A stretch of 64,000 bases of DNA from Rhea pennata (taxonomy: Eukaryota; Chordata; Aves; Rheiformes; Rheidae): assembly GCF_028389875.1 (NCBI RefSeq), contig NC_084671.1, positions 3,059,501-3,123,500 on the forward strand. Direction: 5' to 3'. This document shows positions 41,361 to 53,200 of the stretch, in pieces. A model generated the notes under the pieces. The model did no database searches. It was not told the DNA's origin and saw only the letters and a program-made list of their open reading frames with translations. The first letter of the stretch is position 1; each line of letters opens with the position of its first letter. Made by a program: the position numbers and the translations under genes.

Positions 41361-41947
41361 ATTAGTAACGCTACACAAATAGCAAAGATTACGAAGGATC
41401 TGCATTTTTGCAGAGCTTTAATAATTACTCATTGCTTTCTATAAAAATATGGAAAGCAACATCCAGATTGTCTCAGCCCAGTGCATCGCACCTCTTCTGA
41501 CTTTCATACCCATTCATACTGCCACACTTGACTTTGGCTTACAGAAGAAGTAGCGAGACATTTGCACCCAGAAAGGGTTGCGCCCTTGCCTTGATCTCCA
41601 TCTCTGCTGTACTGAATAGCTTCCACCAGCAAAGCATAATGAGGTTCCAGCAATATGGTAAATGCCATCGCTCCGGGGTCACCTGTGCACCCAAGAGACG
41701 GCTAATTCACCTCACACTGCTGTCAAGCCCCGTGCTGTGGGACTGCATACGCGTGTTTTACAATTGGCTCGTCACCGTCAGCCGTGCCTGTCATCGCTTT
41801 CAAATCGGGATGCTTCTGGAGTCAAAGGGCGTCCTGTCACCTTTGCCTCTTGCAGTGCTGATGAAACTCTGCACTGTGCAAGCGCGCAACAGAGACACGA
41901 AGGATGCTTACAAATCATGTTGTTGCCCTGTAGCAGTTACAAAGGAG
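41361..41947 (+). repeat. Left arm of a large inverted duplication
   Basis: This segment is repeated in reverse complement at 46928-47499. From about 41411 to 41916 the two copies agree almost perfectly: I see three substitutions and one 10-bp length difference (present here around 41510-41519, absent in the other arm, bordered by the short repeat CATAC). At both ends the similarity drops to a diverged flank (41361-41410 and 41917-41947) and then ends. The core is richer in GC and CpG than its surroundings. An open frame on the plus strand (41528-42154) begins at TTG, and the 10-bp difference separates it from the upstream ATG at 41449, so a protein from this arm is doubtful. No known repeat family or gene was recognised. 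Confidence 0.95.
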
Positions 41948-44900
41948 ATCCATGCAGTAAATAGAAGGAGATGCTGGAGGATGATACAGGACTTCACACG
42001 CTCACTATGTCCCGAACACTTTCTGTGGGAGGAGGGCACCAGTTCATTCGCTTCCTCAACAGGCAGTCCCGATTCCTGCTGCAGTTCTTGCAGTTGTGCA
42101 GCTCTGTCTTCTCCTCCCCTCCTCTGCCCTCTTTGCATCTTGGCTAAGCTTTAACTAACAGCATTTTCTACATATCAAATATGTGATTTGCTATAGCTTT
42201 AGAAATGGAAGGGGAGAAGGCTGATGCCCTTATAATGACAGTAAATGGGCTACCAACCAAAATTTAAGGTCTACTAGTTATGTTCTATATCAGGTGCTAT
42301 AAAGATTAATTCATGAATTGAAATATGTGATGACAGAAATTCAAAATATAGCCTAACTGCACAGCATCTGTGGATTGTGTACATATTTATTTTTCTTCTA
42401 CTGCTTTTCTTTATCCAGTCTTTTTATATCTGAAAATTCATAAAACAAATCATAAAAACTGCAGAAGTAAAGCATGCTATACCTACAATCTAACTCCTAC
42501 CTAAAAGATGGAATACCCCACTCTTCCCCCATGCCTTTGAGCTCGATGCCCTCTAATGTTTCCTTCAGCAAGGGTTGGTTTTGTCAGTATACATGAAAAT
42601 AATAGCACCTCAGGGAAAAAACAAAATGCCTTCAAACTTTATTCCTGTAATGACTAAGACATGAACATTAATTTTTAGTTTTCAATATATTTTCCATATC
42701 TTCTTAAGTTTTCTACCTGGAACTGCTAGTAATAAGCCTGCATTTTGCGTTCTCAAGAAAATCCATATGGCTGTGACATAAGGAAAAAGACTTTGAGAAA
42801 TACAAAAATTTTGAGATATCTCATATTGACAAACAACAAGACAGAAATGACAATACAAGAAAGTAAGTCAGATAGAATCCTGCTAAAGAAGTGGAAAACT
42901 CTCATTTTAAATAAATAAATGTGCTTTAAACTTTGGCTAAGTTATATTGGAGTGAAGCAATATGCATTTGAAACTGCAGCTGCCATTTTCTAAACCTGCT
43001 CTGTTACTCACTTAAAGTCAATAAGCTCACTTACTCTTTATTCCTCTATGATATCAAGAGACATTTAATGAAGTCTACTATCTTAAAATCAGTTTCTCCA
43101 AATAGCTGTGCTCTGCTGAAGAATCTAAATTTAAAGGCTTTTTTTAGTATGACTGTGCTCTGGAAAGGCATTTAAGCACATAAATAGTCTCACTGACGTT
43201 CAGTCTGTGCTCTACTATATATGGCTTTCCCAAATTTATTTTAGGAACATAGTAAACTACAGAAATTGATGGGACTAGTTATAAGGCTAATAATATAACT
43301 GTAACTGTTTGTGTTATTTGTTTCAAAGCTGAGGACCTCCAGGTTATCTGCCACTGTAGCACAGTGCATAGAAAAGAAAATGGAAAAAACACATTTTAAG
43401 TACAGTGTGTGCTGTAAAGTTAAGGCAAACATTGATAAATTATTTTAAAAGACTTAAAGAAGAGTTTCTAATAGTTCTTTCTGCACACCCTGTATTGCTA
43501 TTAAATACTACTTCTTTTCAGAGATTTTAGTTTCGCTCTAATTTCCTTAACTCAGATACTTTTAAACATACAGTTACTACATTATTAAGTAAAAACAGCA
43601 TAAATTACTGTGGTTCTGTTGCATTGTATTTTGTTGCATTTAACTCCCTACACATACTAAAAAGGTTGTAGAAACAAAGTTTAAAGGTGTAGCTACATTA
43701 TACTTTTCCTCAGTGGCAAAATCAGTTTAAGATGCTACAACTGTCATGCTACAATTCTCTGCCTTCCTGTTGTTTCCACCCGACACCTTCACACTACTCT
43801 GCTGCCTGACAATCTGAGGATACAGTTTTATGAACCGTCTGAAAATTTTATTTTATTAGCTCTCCAGAAATATTTAAAGGGCTAATAACAATATGAACAT
43901 TGCCATAAATATCTGTTTAATGAATCGCTGACATTTGTTTTAAGGTTTTCATAAAACAGGAAAACAATAACTCTATATTTGTTCATTCCAAAAATTACAG
44001 CACCCGCTTTTTTTTTGTGAAAAGCTGTTGCCCTGGCCATCTTTTAAATTAGAATCATTTGAAAGAACAAAAAAAAAAAAAAGGTCCTAGACTGAATATA
44101 TTTAGCTGAACTGTCACATATGGATCTGACAACGAGAAATAGAATTCAATCTTCTCCGTGAAATGCAAATTTCCTAATGACTTGTAGAGACACACACTGG
44201 TATCATTTAACAATCCCTAAATCTCTGCCAAATACATTGCCATTCTGTTAGAATCAGTGGCAGAATCATAGCTAAGATGACTATTTTGTGTACTCAGAGC
44301 TCTTCCTTTTTCTAGTCATTTAAAGCAAAGAGCTTATTGATAAATATCCTTCATACATAAGCACAGTTACTGATTGAACTCTGTATATCTGGGCAGGCAG
44401 GAGATCAATAACTATTACATTGTTATGAGCAAACATGTAAGCAGGGATAAGACAAATTCTGGATCATTTTGCCTTTTGTTTTCAAAACATGTTTTGTCTT
44501 CTCTAGCCCTGAAACAATATTCTACAGAGGTTCTCTGGGATTACACCTGGAATGAGGAAAATATGGTTAAAAAGATTTAATTTATCTTTAAAAAAATATC
44601 TAGTATGTCATCCAGATAGAAAAGCAAGCCAGGGATGAATGTTTGATATAAAAATTTATGAAACATGAAATTGGCTTTAATAGTAAGTCTGTGAAGTCTT
44701 GAAACAATAGGTTTCTCTGGAGTGGCACAGTCCTATTTTTATGGTGCTGTGATAGGTGGGAAGGTGATAAAGTGCTGTGTATGAGGAAAGATTTAAGAAG
44801 GTAATTGAACATGGTTCATAAATCCATGAAGATTCAAAAGCTACACTCTAGGTATTAATTCCTGCTGGGAAATATTTCTATTTAGTTACACTGTAAAGGT

Positions 44901-46927
44901 TAATAGTAAATACAATCTTGCATCTGCAAATTGACAGTTTCCTTTTCTTCTAAGACGTGACTTGCCATTGACCTTATGTTATCTACCATTTGATGATTAT
45001 GCCTGCATTTGCCAGTAAAAGCTGTTCTTTCCTTCTTGATTAAATTAGCCTGTGAGCTCAGATTTTGATTTATATGAGTAGCAATACCTCATTCTTCCAG
45101 GACTGAAAATATCCTCATTTAAGATCAGATTAGAAGATGAGATAAAAGCTTTTCATAATTTCGAAATGAATTGGTCTTTTTAGGTCAGTCACTACATCTA
45201 TGTTATTAACCATAAATATAGCTATGTGTAAAAGAAAGTATTTTTACGTCAATACTAGAATTCCAAAAATTTTATATTGACAAATAGCTATTAATAACAG
45301 AAAGATACAAAGAGAAATACAAAGAGAAATGTTAAAAATATGAGCTTCTGACTCAGAGACCCACTGCTTTCACAGCTTGTAACTATGAAGGGGCACACAG
45401 GGAGCTAAAGCAGATCTGCCTTAGGTGAGAAGTAACCAAATACAATTTAAAGGAGGACTACATTACAGTGAACCAAAATAAGATAGCATCTGGTAGTGCT
45501 GGATGGAGGTCTGCACTATGTATCTGAAAGCTCTGACTTCAAACTTCCTTGCTGACCCATGCATGAATTCCTTCCCAGAGCATAAAGTAGTTTTCTAAGG
45601 AAAACAGTAACCTAAGAAAATTCACATAAAGCAGTACTTTATATGTTTACTGTTAAAACTGACAAGTAAAGATTGTATAACATAAGAAATACCTCACTAA
45701 CATTATTGTACCAGTAGTACTATATCTACTATTCTGCCATTAGTGTGCATGCATAGGAACATAGTGTGTAGTAACAGGTGCACAGATCATTTTGGCATTG
45801 CAAGGTATGTTTTGCAGTGACAAGATAGGAAAATATTTAGCTTCTTTTTTCCTCTACATATGTCTAGAATACTTTTAGTTATCCTTTAGATTTTATTTCT
45901 GCTAGCTGTGATTTGGGATTTCATTAGCTGTGATTTGGGAATTATTTTGAAAATAAATTTTTGTTTTTTATGCCATAGTTTAAAGAAACTAGGACATGTA
46001 AAAAAATCTAAATAAAGAAATCTATATACAGCAAAAAGTCTGAACCTCTGTCAAAATAATATGAATAAAGAAGCACCATTGCCAATCATTTTGGCAGTAC
46101 AGAAATGCAGAAGACTTGTTTTCTGATTAAAAAAAATCATGTAGAAAAAGAAAAATTTGCCTCAAATTCTCATTCATGATTAATCAATTTCATGACTCAG
46201 TCACTACAGGAATAAATGAGGTGGACCAACTTCTTTGTTAAGAGTCTACTAGTATAGATGGTCAGAGCTCACTAAAAAAAAAAGCTGTCCAAAAGTTTCA
46301 AACTCACATGTCCTGGAGAACAGTAAACCTGTCCTGCTGCTAGGCAGAATATGAGGATGTTCTTATGATGAATTTTAAGGCTTGTTGTTTTAATTAGATT
46401 TTAATATCGAAAGCAATATAGCATGACAAGTTAGAGAAATCAACATACACAGAGGAGACACGATTTCTGTGTATTTGGGGTGTTTGTAAAAAATTTACGT
46501 ATCGTTCATAGATTTTAAGATTTTCTTTTAAAACAACAGGCTTCTAGTCCTCTGCATAGGGAAATTAATTTTGAACATAAATCACTCCATTCTGTGCAGT
46601 TGCCAGCCCAAATCTCTCACATATGAAAGTCTTCTCTCTCAGATAGAACATCAATCTTCAGTCCAGGAATAAACAATTTCTCTCCATTCTAATGGGACCT
46701 GAAAACAAGCCTAACCCCCTTCACGTGCTGTGGTAGAAAGCAAATTTGAGAAAGAATCCTGGGCAAAGGAGAAGGCTCTCTGCTTGTGGTTCATATCTAA
46801 TTTTAATGAGGTAATATGAATGACTTAAAGCAGAAACTGTTTTATCTGCACATTTCACTTCTAAACAACAGGATTAATTCTACCACTAAGACACTTCTGC
46901 TCAGTCTATCTCTCATCCTGAGCTGCA
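41948..46927. other. Spacer of the inverted duplication (about 5 kb)
   Basis: AT-rich sequence between the two arms. No gene was recognised. It has a 13-base A tract near 44070-44082, a short tandem repeat with unit ACAAAGAGAAAT near 45307-45330, and a 16-bp direct repeat TAGCTGTGATTTGGGA at 45904 and 45925. The open part of the left-arm frame runs on to 42154 into unique sequence with a Cys/Ser-rich end. Confidence 0.7.
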
Positions 46928-47499
46928 CTCCTTATGCCTGCAGGACAACCACAAACACCATTTATAAGCATCCTTCGTGTCTCTGTTGCGCGCTTGCACA
47001 GTGCAGAGTTTCATCAGCACTGCAAGAGGCAAAGGTGACAGGACGCCCTTTGACTCCAGAAGCATCCCGATTTGAAAGCGATGACAGGCACGGCTGACGG
47101 TGACGAGCCAATTGTAAAACACGCGTATGCAGTCCCACAGCACGGGGCTTGACAGCAGTGTGAGGTGAATTAGCCGTCTCTTGGGTGCACAGGTGACCCC
47201 GGAGCGATGGCATTTACCATATTGCTGGAACCTCATTATGCTTTGCTGGTGGAAGCTATTCAGTACAGCAGAGATGGAGATCAAGGCAAGGGCGCAACCC
47301 TTTCTGGGTGCAAATGTCTCGCTACTTCTTCTGTAAGCCAAAGTCAAGTGTGGCAGTATGAAAGTCAGAAGAGGCGCGATGCACTGGGCTGAGACAGTCT
47401 GGATGTTGCTTTCCATATTTTTATAGAAAGCAATGAGTAATTATTAAAGCTCTGCAAAAAATGCATATCTCTCTTTGTTATTTGTGTAGCATTACTAAT
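46928..47499 (-). repeat. Right arm of the inverted duplication
   Basis: Read on the minus strand this is the partner of 41361-41947. It contains a 167-codon minus-strand frame (47416 to 46913) with a true ATG start (MESNIQTVSAQ...), which shares 128 residues identically with the frame in the left arm and then differs at the end. No domain is recognised and the residues look like chance translation (Cys, Ser, Leu, Arg rich). Equal conservation at all codon positions and the frame break in the other arm argue against selection for protein. A cis element, non-coding RNA or unknown mobile element are alternatives. Confidence 0.95.
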
Positions 47500-49805
47500 A
47501 GGCCACTTCACATGTGGCCTAATAAGTCTCTTTGTTAAGTAGATGACACACTAAGATACTGCAAGCTTTGGTGTTTGCTTCCAGACTTTCCCTGATAACA
47601 ATGTACTAATTAGACCCTTTCATTTCCTTATCTCTACTTCCATTTTCATGCTAGCATTAGGATGTTCACTGCTCTAGTTCCTAGCAGTCAACAATTAACA
47701 AAACATATGATTTCCAGAGTCTGGGACTGTTTTCTCTGCTTCTCTTATTGCAGATTAGATTTCTGTGTATTCACTGAAAGCCTTCGTCATTCATGTGAAC
47801 AGCACCCAAGGGGTAGTCTAGGATAGCCCTTTAGTCAGCAGAAGACATGCCTCTGGCAATTCTTCCATTATTTTTTGTAATCTATACAACGTTTTCTCCT
47901 TTCAGAGGTATGTACAATATCCTTCCTCCTCACAGTTATGATTATTTAAAGCACTATAGATTAAAACATAATTTTAACACTGTTAAAAATATAATTATAA
48001 AGTTTTAATCTGATGCCATTTTTAATTTGATGTAATTGATGAAGACATTTTTAAGTAAGTTTTGAATAAAGCATATAAAGGCTTAATGATGTGGCCTTTT
48101 GGAGAAGAAATGTGTATTCTTTGGATTAATTTTTGACTTTGCCTATGCTTTCCCCCTGCATAGTTTCCTCTTTTTACATCATATATTCAAATCCAATAGG
48201 AAAATTTCATCAACTAGGATTTCAGTGAAAGAGTTTAAGTACCCAAATGAGTATGTTATTTCTACTCCAATATCTTATAGCACTTAATCATATAGTTCAA
48301 AGCCATTTGGACCTCTAAAATCTATTAAAGTCAACTGGGAGTTAAACATTAAATATCTTTGTAAATTCTATTTGGGTTCCTGCCCCTCTAAATTATTCAT
48401 GTCCACAATTGTACTAAAGTAATATGTTTCTCTGAGGGGGCCATTCACTTAAGCAAAATCATGCACACTGAAGAACACCTATGCCTAAGATTTGACAAGG
48501 CAAGAAAGGAACCATGTTAGAATGGCAATAGTCTTCCACAAAATTAAACAAGGTTATGCTGAAAAACTGAGAAAAATATTGGCACATTTTATTGAAGTAA
48601 CAATACCTATGCCTAGACAGAGAAAAATTTTCTTGAGAGATTTATCAGTTATTTCTTAAAGTAATTAAAGAATGTAATACTTTGTACTACAGTAATTCCC
48701 TTGAGACCTTTTTGTCACAGTCAGCGTATAAACTGAATGTTCTCACATTTGCCTTTTAAAAGGATCACTTTAAAAAGGCAAGAGCTATTTTTCCCCTTAA
48801 TACTCTTAATTATCTGAAGAATGTAGAAAATGTATGACTGATCAGATTTTATTAGGTGGGAATTTTCTCTCCTTACAGCTAATTTCGATACTACTCAGCA
48901 GGTATATGGCTATACTGAAATGTGGAAAGGGGAAAAAAAAACAAAAAAAAAACCAAAAAAACAAAGAAAACCAAACAAGAAAAAAACAGATACTGCTCAC
49001 CTGAAGCACTCTAATGGCTGTTGTTGACCCTGTGATTTTGCTGACTCTGGAACACTTGGCTTGTCATTCCAGCTGAAATAAGAAAGATACAGGTAGTCTT
49101 TCAGGGAAGTTACACCCTCTGAAAGAGTCTCATGTAAATAACAATGATTTACAGTTTAGAAAACGTTGCATTTCCTAGACTTCCTAAGCTGGAGGAAAAC
49201 AGACGCTTACAAATTTCACCATCTCATTACTCATAATTTAGAGTGAGACTTAAGTACGTGGTATCTGCCAAGCAATGTCAGACACAGGTTAAGGCTGTTG
49301 TCTAATGAAATCATCTCATGTCATTTTTGAAAAACTAAAGGTTTTAATTTGAAGTTGTACAAATGAAAAATAATAAAAAAGCATCCTCCCAAAGTACGAG
49401 TTTCAGGAATATATGTGTCTCTTCAGCAGCATTAATTCTGTCATAAAGAGAAACTTTACAACTGAGGTAACTGTAGGCCTGGAATCACTGGCATTTTTAT
49501 TACGAGAAATCACAACATATTCTTACCTCAGCGCTCCTGCAGTTTAGTCATGTAGAGGTGTTAGGCACATCCAGGTACACTGTTTGAATTTCATTTGCCT
49601 GACCTGTGTTAAAGGAGGGCATATTTATTTCAAAAAGAGTTCATAAAGACCTGGCTTTGGGCTGTAGTTTACGATCCTTTGGTGAAAGTTGCCTTCACCT
49701 TTCTGAGGTCAAAGATTAATGCTCTATTAATACTTCATCCAAGATTGGCTTATTTCTGCTTATAATACAAACACAAATTGGAAATTTATCTTTCGGCAAT
49801 TCTGA
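47500..49805. other. Intergenic AT-rich stretch, nothing recognised
   Basis: No gene or known repeat was seen. It contains an A-rich low-complexity block with scattered C and G at about 48930-48987. Confidence 0.6.
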
Positions 49806-49821
49806 CCCCCCCCCCCCCCCC
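49806..49821. repeat. C16 homopolymer at the edge of a CpG island
   Basis: Sixteen consecutive C residues lie directly before the CpG-rich promoter-like segment. Length is likely to vary between individuals or assemblies. Confidence 0.9.
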
Positions 49822-49866
49822 ACTTAAGTGTTAACGCGGAAGTACTTTTCCCGGGCATTCCCCGGG

Positions 49867-49886
49867 ACCACAAGCCCCAGCAGCCT
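49867..49886 (+). promoter_or_regulatory. ZNF143-like (SBS) motif, plus orientation
   Basis: ACCACAAGCCCCAGCAGCCT followed by TTGCGG matches the extended ZNF143 motif, including the downstream TGCG. It is the first of an opposed pair. Confidence 0.7.
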
Positions 49887-49927
49887 TTGCGGTACCCTTC
49901 GTCAGCCGTTAGCGGCTCGCTGGCGCG

Positions 49928-49947
49928 GGGGCTGCTGGGACTCGTAG
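49928..49947 (-). promoter_or_regulatory. ZNF143-like (SBS) motif, minus orientation
   Basis: On the minus strand this reads CTACGAGTCCCAGCAGCCCC, a good ZNF143 match. It faces the motif at 49867-49886 across 41 bp, the same layout as in the PPM1L island. Confidence 0.7.
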
Positions 49948-50160
49948 GCATCCGTCGGCCACGCGGCTGCCCAACCCGACCCGCGAAGCCTGGCGCGATG
50001 CTTGGGCCGGCGGTCCGAAAGAGCTGGGGATGCGGGGGGCTACCCCGATGCATTGCCTTGTAGGGACAGGAGCTGCTGGCTAGCACCGCAATCCAGCTCT
50101 GGAGGCGAGGGCAGTGCGACAGACACGTCGCAGCCGCAGGCTGCCACCAGGCAGGTCGAG

Positions 50161-50267
50161 AAGATGGCACGGGGCAGGAGGGGAGGCTGACAAGATGGCG
50201 CCGGGCGGGAGGGGAAGGTGACAAGATGGCGTGGCGTTGGTCGGGAAGCTAAGGAGATGATGCAGGG
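50161..50267 (+). repeat. 31-bp tandem array with YY1-type motifs and micro-uORFs
   Basis: AAGATGGC begins at 50161, 50192 and 50223, exactly 31 bp apart, and a degenerate GAGATGATGC follows at 50254 in the same register. The rest of the unit (GGGC.GGAGGGGA.G.TGAC) is kept in the first two copies and partly in the third. AAGATGGCG is the YY1 core. Each of the three ATGs opens an 8-codon frame closed by a stop just before the next copy (50164-50190, 50195-50221, 50226-50252). Since 31 is not a multiple of three, they lie in three different frames. Confidence 0.85.
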
Positions 50268-53200
50268 CTATTTTTTGTCCCTCTTCTTTGAGTTTGTTTT
50301 ATGGCAATGGGCACTTAATGATTCCAGCTAGCCCCTTTGCAAGGTAAAGGCCAAGAAATCCAGGTTTGGAACTACTGTCTGCTGAAATATCCAGCTAAGT
50401 TTTTTTTTTTTTAAAAAAAAAACACCTTTCTTGAGGGTGGTAAGAGCAGTAGACTTCAGACTGAAAGTAAAGAAGAGGATGCGTCTGAGAATTAATTATT
50501 CCTGCTTAGAAAAGCACATCCATTTTCATAACTACCTGGCTTAGTTAAAACAGGAGAGTCACTGAGCTCTCATCCTTTCATCTGTCAAACAACAAATCTT
50601 GAACCACTTGTCTTTCCTCCTGGAAACCCGTTTCTTGGACCAAGTTTCTCTTGCAGGGAAATCTTCAGTACTGTGCACCAGTTCTTGTGGATGTCAACAC
50701 TTGCCAAGTATATGTTGACCTACTTTATTGGGAGAGAGAACTGAGCAAATAGCTATCCTTTTGATGTCCATCACGCACCAACAGATGCTCCATAAATGGC
50801 GTGTTCTTCTATATATTCTTGTGTGCTGTTCCCCATGTATTAGATAAGGGTGGTGTCATGCCAAAATGATTCAAAAATAAGGGTCACCTGCTAAAAAGCT
50901 CATTTTGTTTTCTGCTGCTGGGCTAAGTCACGAAGGCTTTGGAATTCCCTCCATGCTTCTGACAGGATCAAGCAGCTGAACGACTTCCCAGAAGAGTGAT
51001 GAAACATAAGTGGAGCACGTCAGGGCCGCAGCTGTTCCCACCCTGAGCCTTTATGCAGAAACTCTCTATGCCACACGCATGTGGAAGATAACTGTACTTG
51101 CTGGCAGTAAACTGAAGTTTGCACTTTGTTGCTTTTTCATCTCTCTAGGCCCAGCTGTTGCAGGAGAATGCTGGAGTTGGCTTCAGAGCTCTTAATTAAA
51201 GGTGACATTTCAGTGAGGTATAGTATTGAAATGTTTACTCAAACCAGAAGTGCCTATAATTCTCATCTGAATGAAGAGAAAAAAAGCAAGAGTAGAGTGT
51301 CATGCAGAAGAGTGTTAATGGAAAATCCCCAGTTCCCATCCTCTGACACTGTACTGTGGTGTCACTTTTAGTAGGGCATTTACTGTAATTTCCTGTATGC
51401 CTCACAAATAGGCTAATTAAATGCATTTTTTTACATTGTACAAGCAATCCTGCTGAGGATTTTTTTCTTTTAGAAAAGTCCTATGTTAATAAATTATTCC
51501 ACAGTATTTGACAGAACTATACTTGTTTCTCAAAAATATGACTCTTAGTGTGCTTATGGTTTGCAGTGTGGATATAAAAACACAGTTAAAATAAAGAAGA
51601 ACTTGTGCTATTTCTCTATGAAAAGCCAAATTAAATTTCTTAGTGAAACGGTGAAATCTTAAGTTCTTTAAGTTCTTATGTTCTTCATGTAATGTATACT
51701 GAAAATCTGCAAGGTAGCTAGAGTTGCATCAGTCCTACTTTAATGTAAAATTCCAGAATGGTTGTACAAATCAGAGAACAATAATAGAAAAATCCTGACA
51801 AGAATGAACTGTGAGGCAGAGAAGACAAATGAATGTTCGATTGTTGACCTGGAGGCAGAGAGGCTGCTTGTCCCCAAAGCAGTCCAGAACTGAAATATCA
51901 GCTGTTTTCCAAATTAGACTCCTGATTGTGTTATGTTCTAGAGTACAGCATGGCTGGGCATTCACTGTAAGTGCTGAGCCTGTCATGATCAAGATATTTT
52001 TCTATAATGAGTTTGTATATTGCTTTCTGTCTTTCTGTACGCTAGAAAGCTGGAGTTTCCTTTTGATCAGAGCTGAGGATAACTGGTTAATATGTTGTGC
52101 GAGATTTTGAATGGCACTATTGGCAATCTGTCAAAACTATGATAAAGTCATTATCATGAGAGATTATACTCTAATAGGTAAGGTTCAAAAATAACTAAGA
52201 CCCACATGAGTCATAGGAGTTTGCAACGGGTCCAGAACATGAAGAGGTTCATGCTGTACCAGAAAGGTATCTTTTCTGGCAAGAATGTTGTCTGCATTAT
52301 GACACAGAGCATGCCCTAACCATGAAATGCCTTTGAAAACAAATCTCCTAAATTAAATAAAAAGCAGCATCTACTATTATTGTTTAACATTAACACTATT
52401 CTGATCATACAATACATTGTTTCAGGCAAGCAGGGTAGTTGAGCTGACTTCAAATGCCTTGTTACTTTGTTTAATTTGCTATCATTAATTGCCTTTATGA
52501 ATGGCATTCTTCTCTGTGATACAATGCTGATGGGAATTTTATTGCTCGTCCACGGTTTCTGTAGTCAGCCATGAGGGAACTTTGGACTTTCGTCTTAGGA
52601 GACCTCATGGCTTGCTTAAAATCCTAACTCTTAGGGCCATGGAGGGAAGCCTGAAGTAAGGCTTACCAAAGATGAAATTCTGTATAGATATTTAGTCCCA
52701 GGCTATAATTTCTGTAGTCAACCAAGGACTGAGAACCTTTGTCTTAGTAGAATTCTCAGTTTAATTGTTTCCTAGCCTTACACTGAGCATTCTGCTATGG
52801 TTTTGTATCTGCACCACTCCGTATTTTAAGCTCCTTTTTGACAGCTTTTTCTTTATATTTGTTTTGCATCTGAAACAATATCGAATTTTAGAAAACTACT
52901 GGCTTTAGCTTTGCTTGCTTATTTCCTTCTGCTCTTCTCCTTTTTTATGAAAATTTTAGAGTATGCTATAATATTCTTTAACCACCATTCAGAAAGACTC
53001 TTAAGTGCAAAGAAGTTTCTGCCTTGCCTTCTCATTACCAGATGATGACCTTTTAGACCTACAGCTGATGGTGAGCTCTGCGTGAGTGGTCTCACTCTGT
53101 GTCTGTTAAAACTAATTTTACTCTTGTTGCTTTCTATAGCTGTTTGGCTTGAGACAAAAGGCTAGGATCTGACAGGAGTAGGCAGAGCCTCCTACTCATG

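Larger units (their letters stand above)
49830..50270 (+). promoter_or_regulatory. Small CpG island, probable plus-strand promoter (perhaps SPTSSB)
   Basis: About 430 bp are GC- and CpG-rich between AT-rich flanks. In order they hold two opposed ZNF143-like motifs and a tandem array of YY1-type AAGATGG motifs, all sense on the plus strand. YY1 motifs of this kind normally lie just downstream of the start site on the sense strand, so a plus-strand transcript starting at about 49.95-50.15 kb is likely. The next plausible donor is CAAG|GTAAAG at 50343/50344. The nearest gene in that direction is SPTSSB, whose coding exon lies 11.7 kb away behind a good splice acceptor. Linking the two is inference; a separate non-coding gene is possible. 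The minus-strand frame 50224-49760 is a composition artefact. Confidence 0.6.

Noticed and set aside
41361..47499. Interpreting the inverted arms as LTRs or terminal repeats of an inverted-repeat transposon
   Set aside because: Ends lack TG...CA or conserved terminal motifs, no target-site duplication is evident, and the spacer encodes no transposase or retroviral protein.
49760..50224. 154-codon minus-strand frame in the 49.9-kb island
   Set aside because: Part of it is a translation of the C16 tract (Gly run) and the rest follows GC composition; the regulatory motifs suggest plus-strand transcription.
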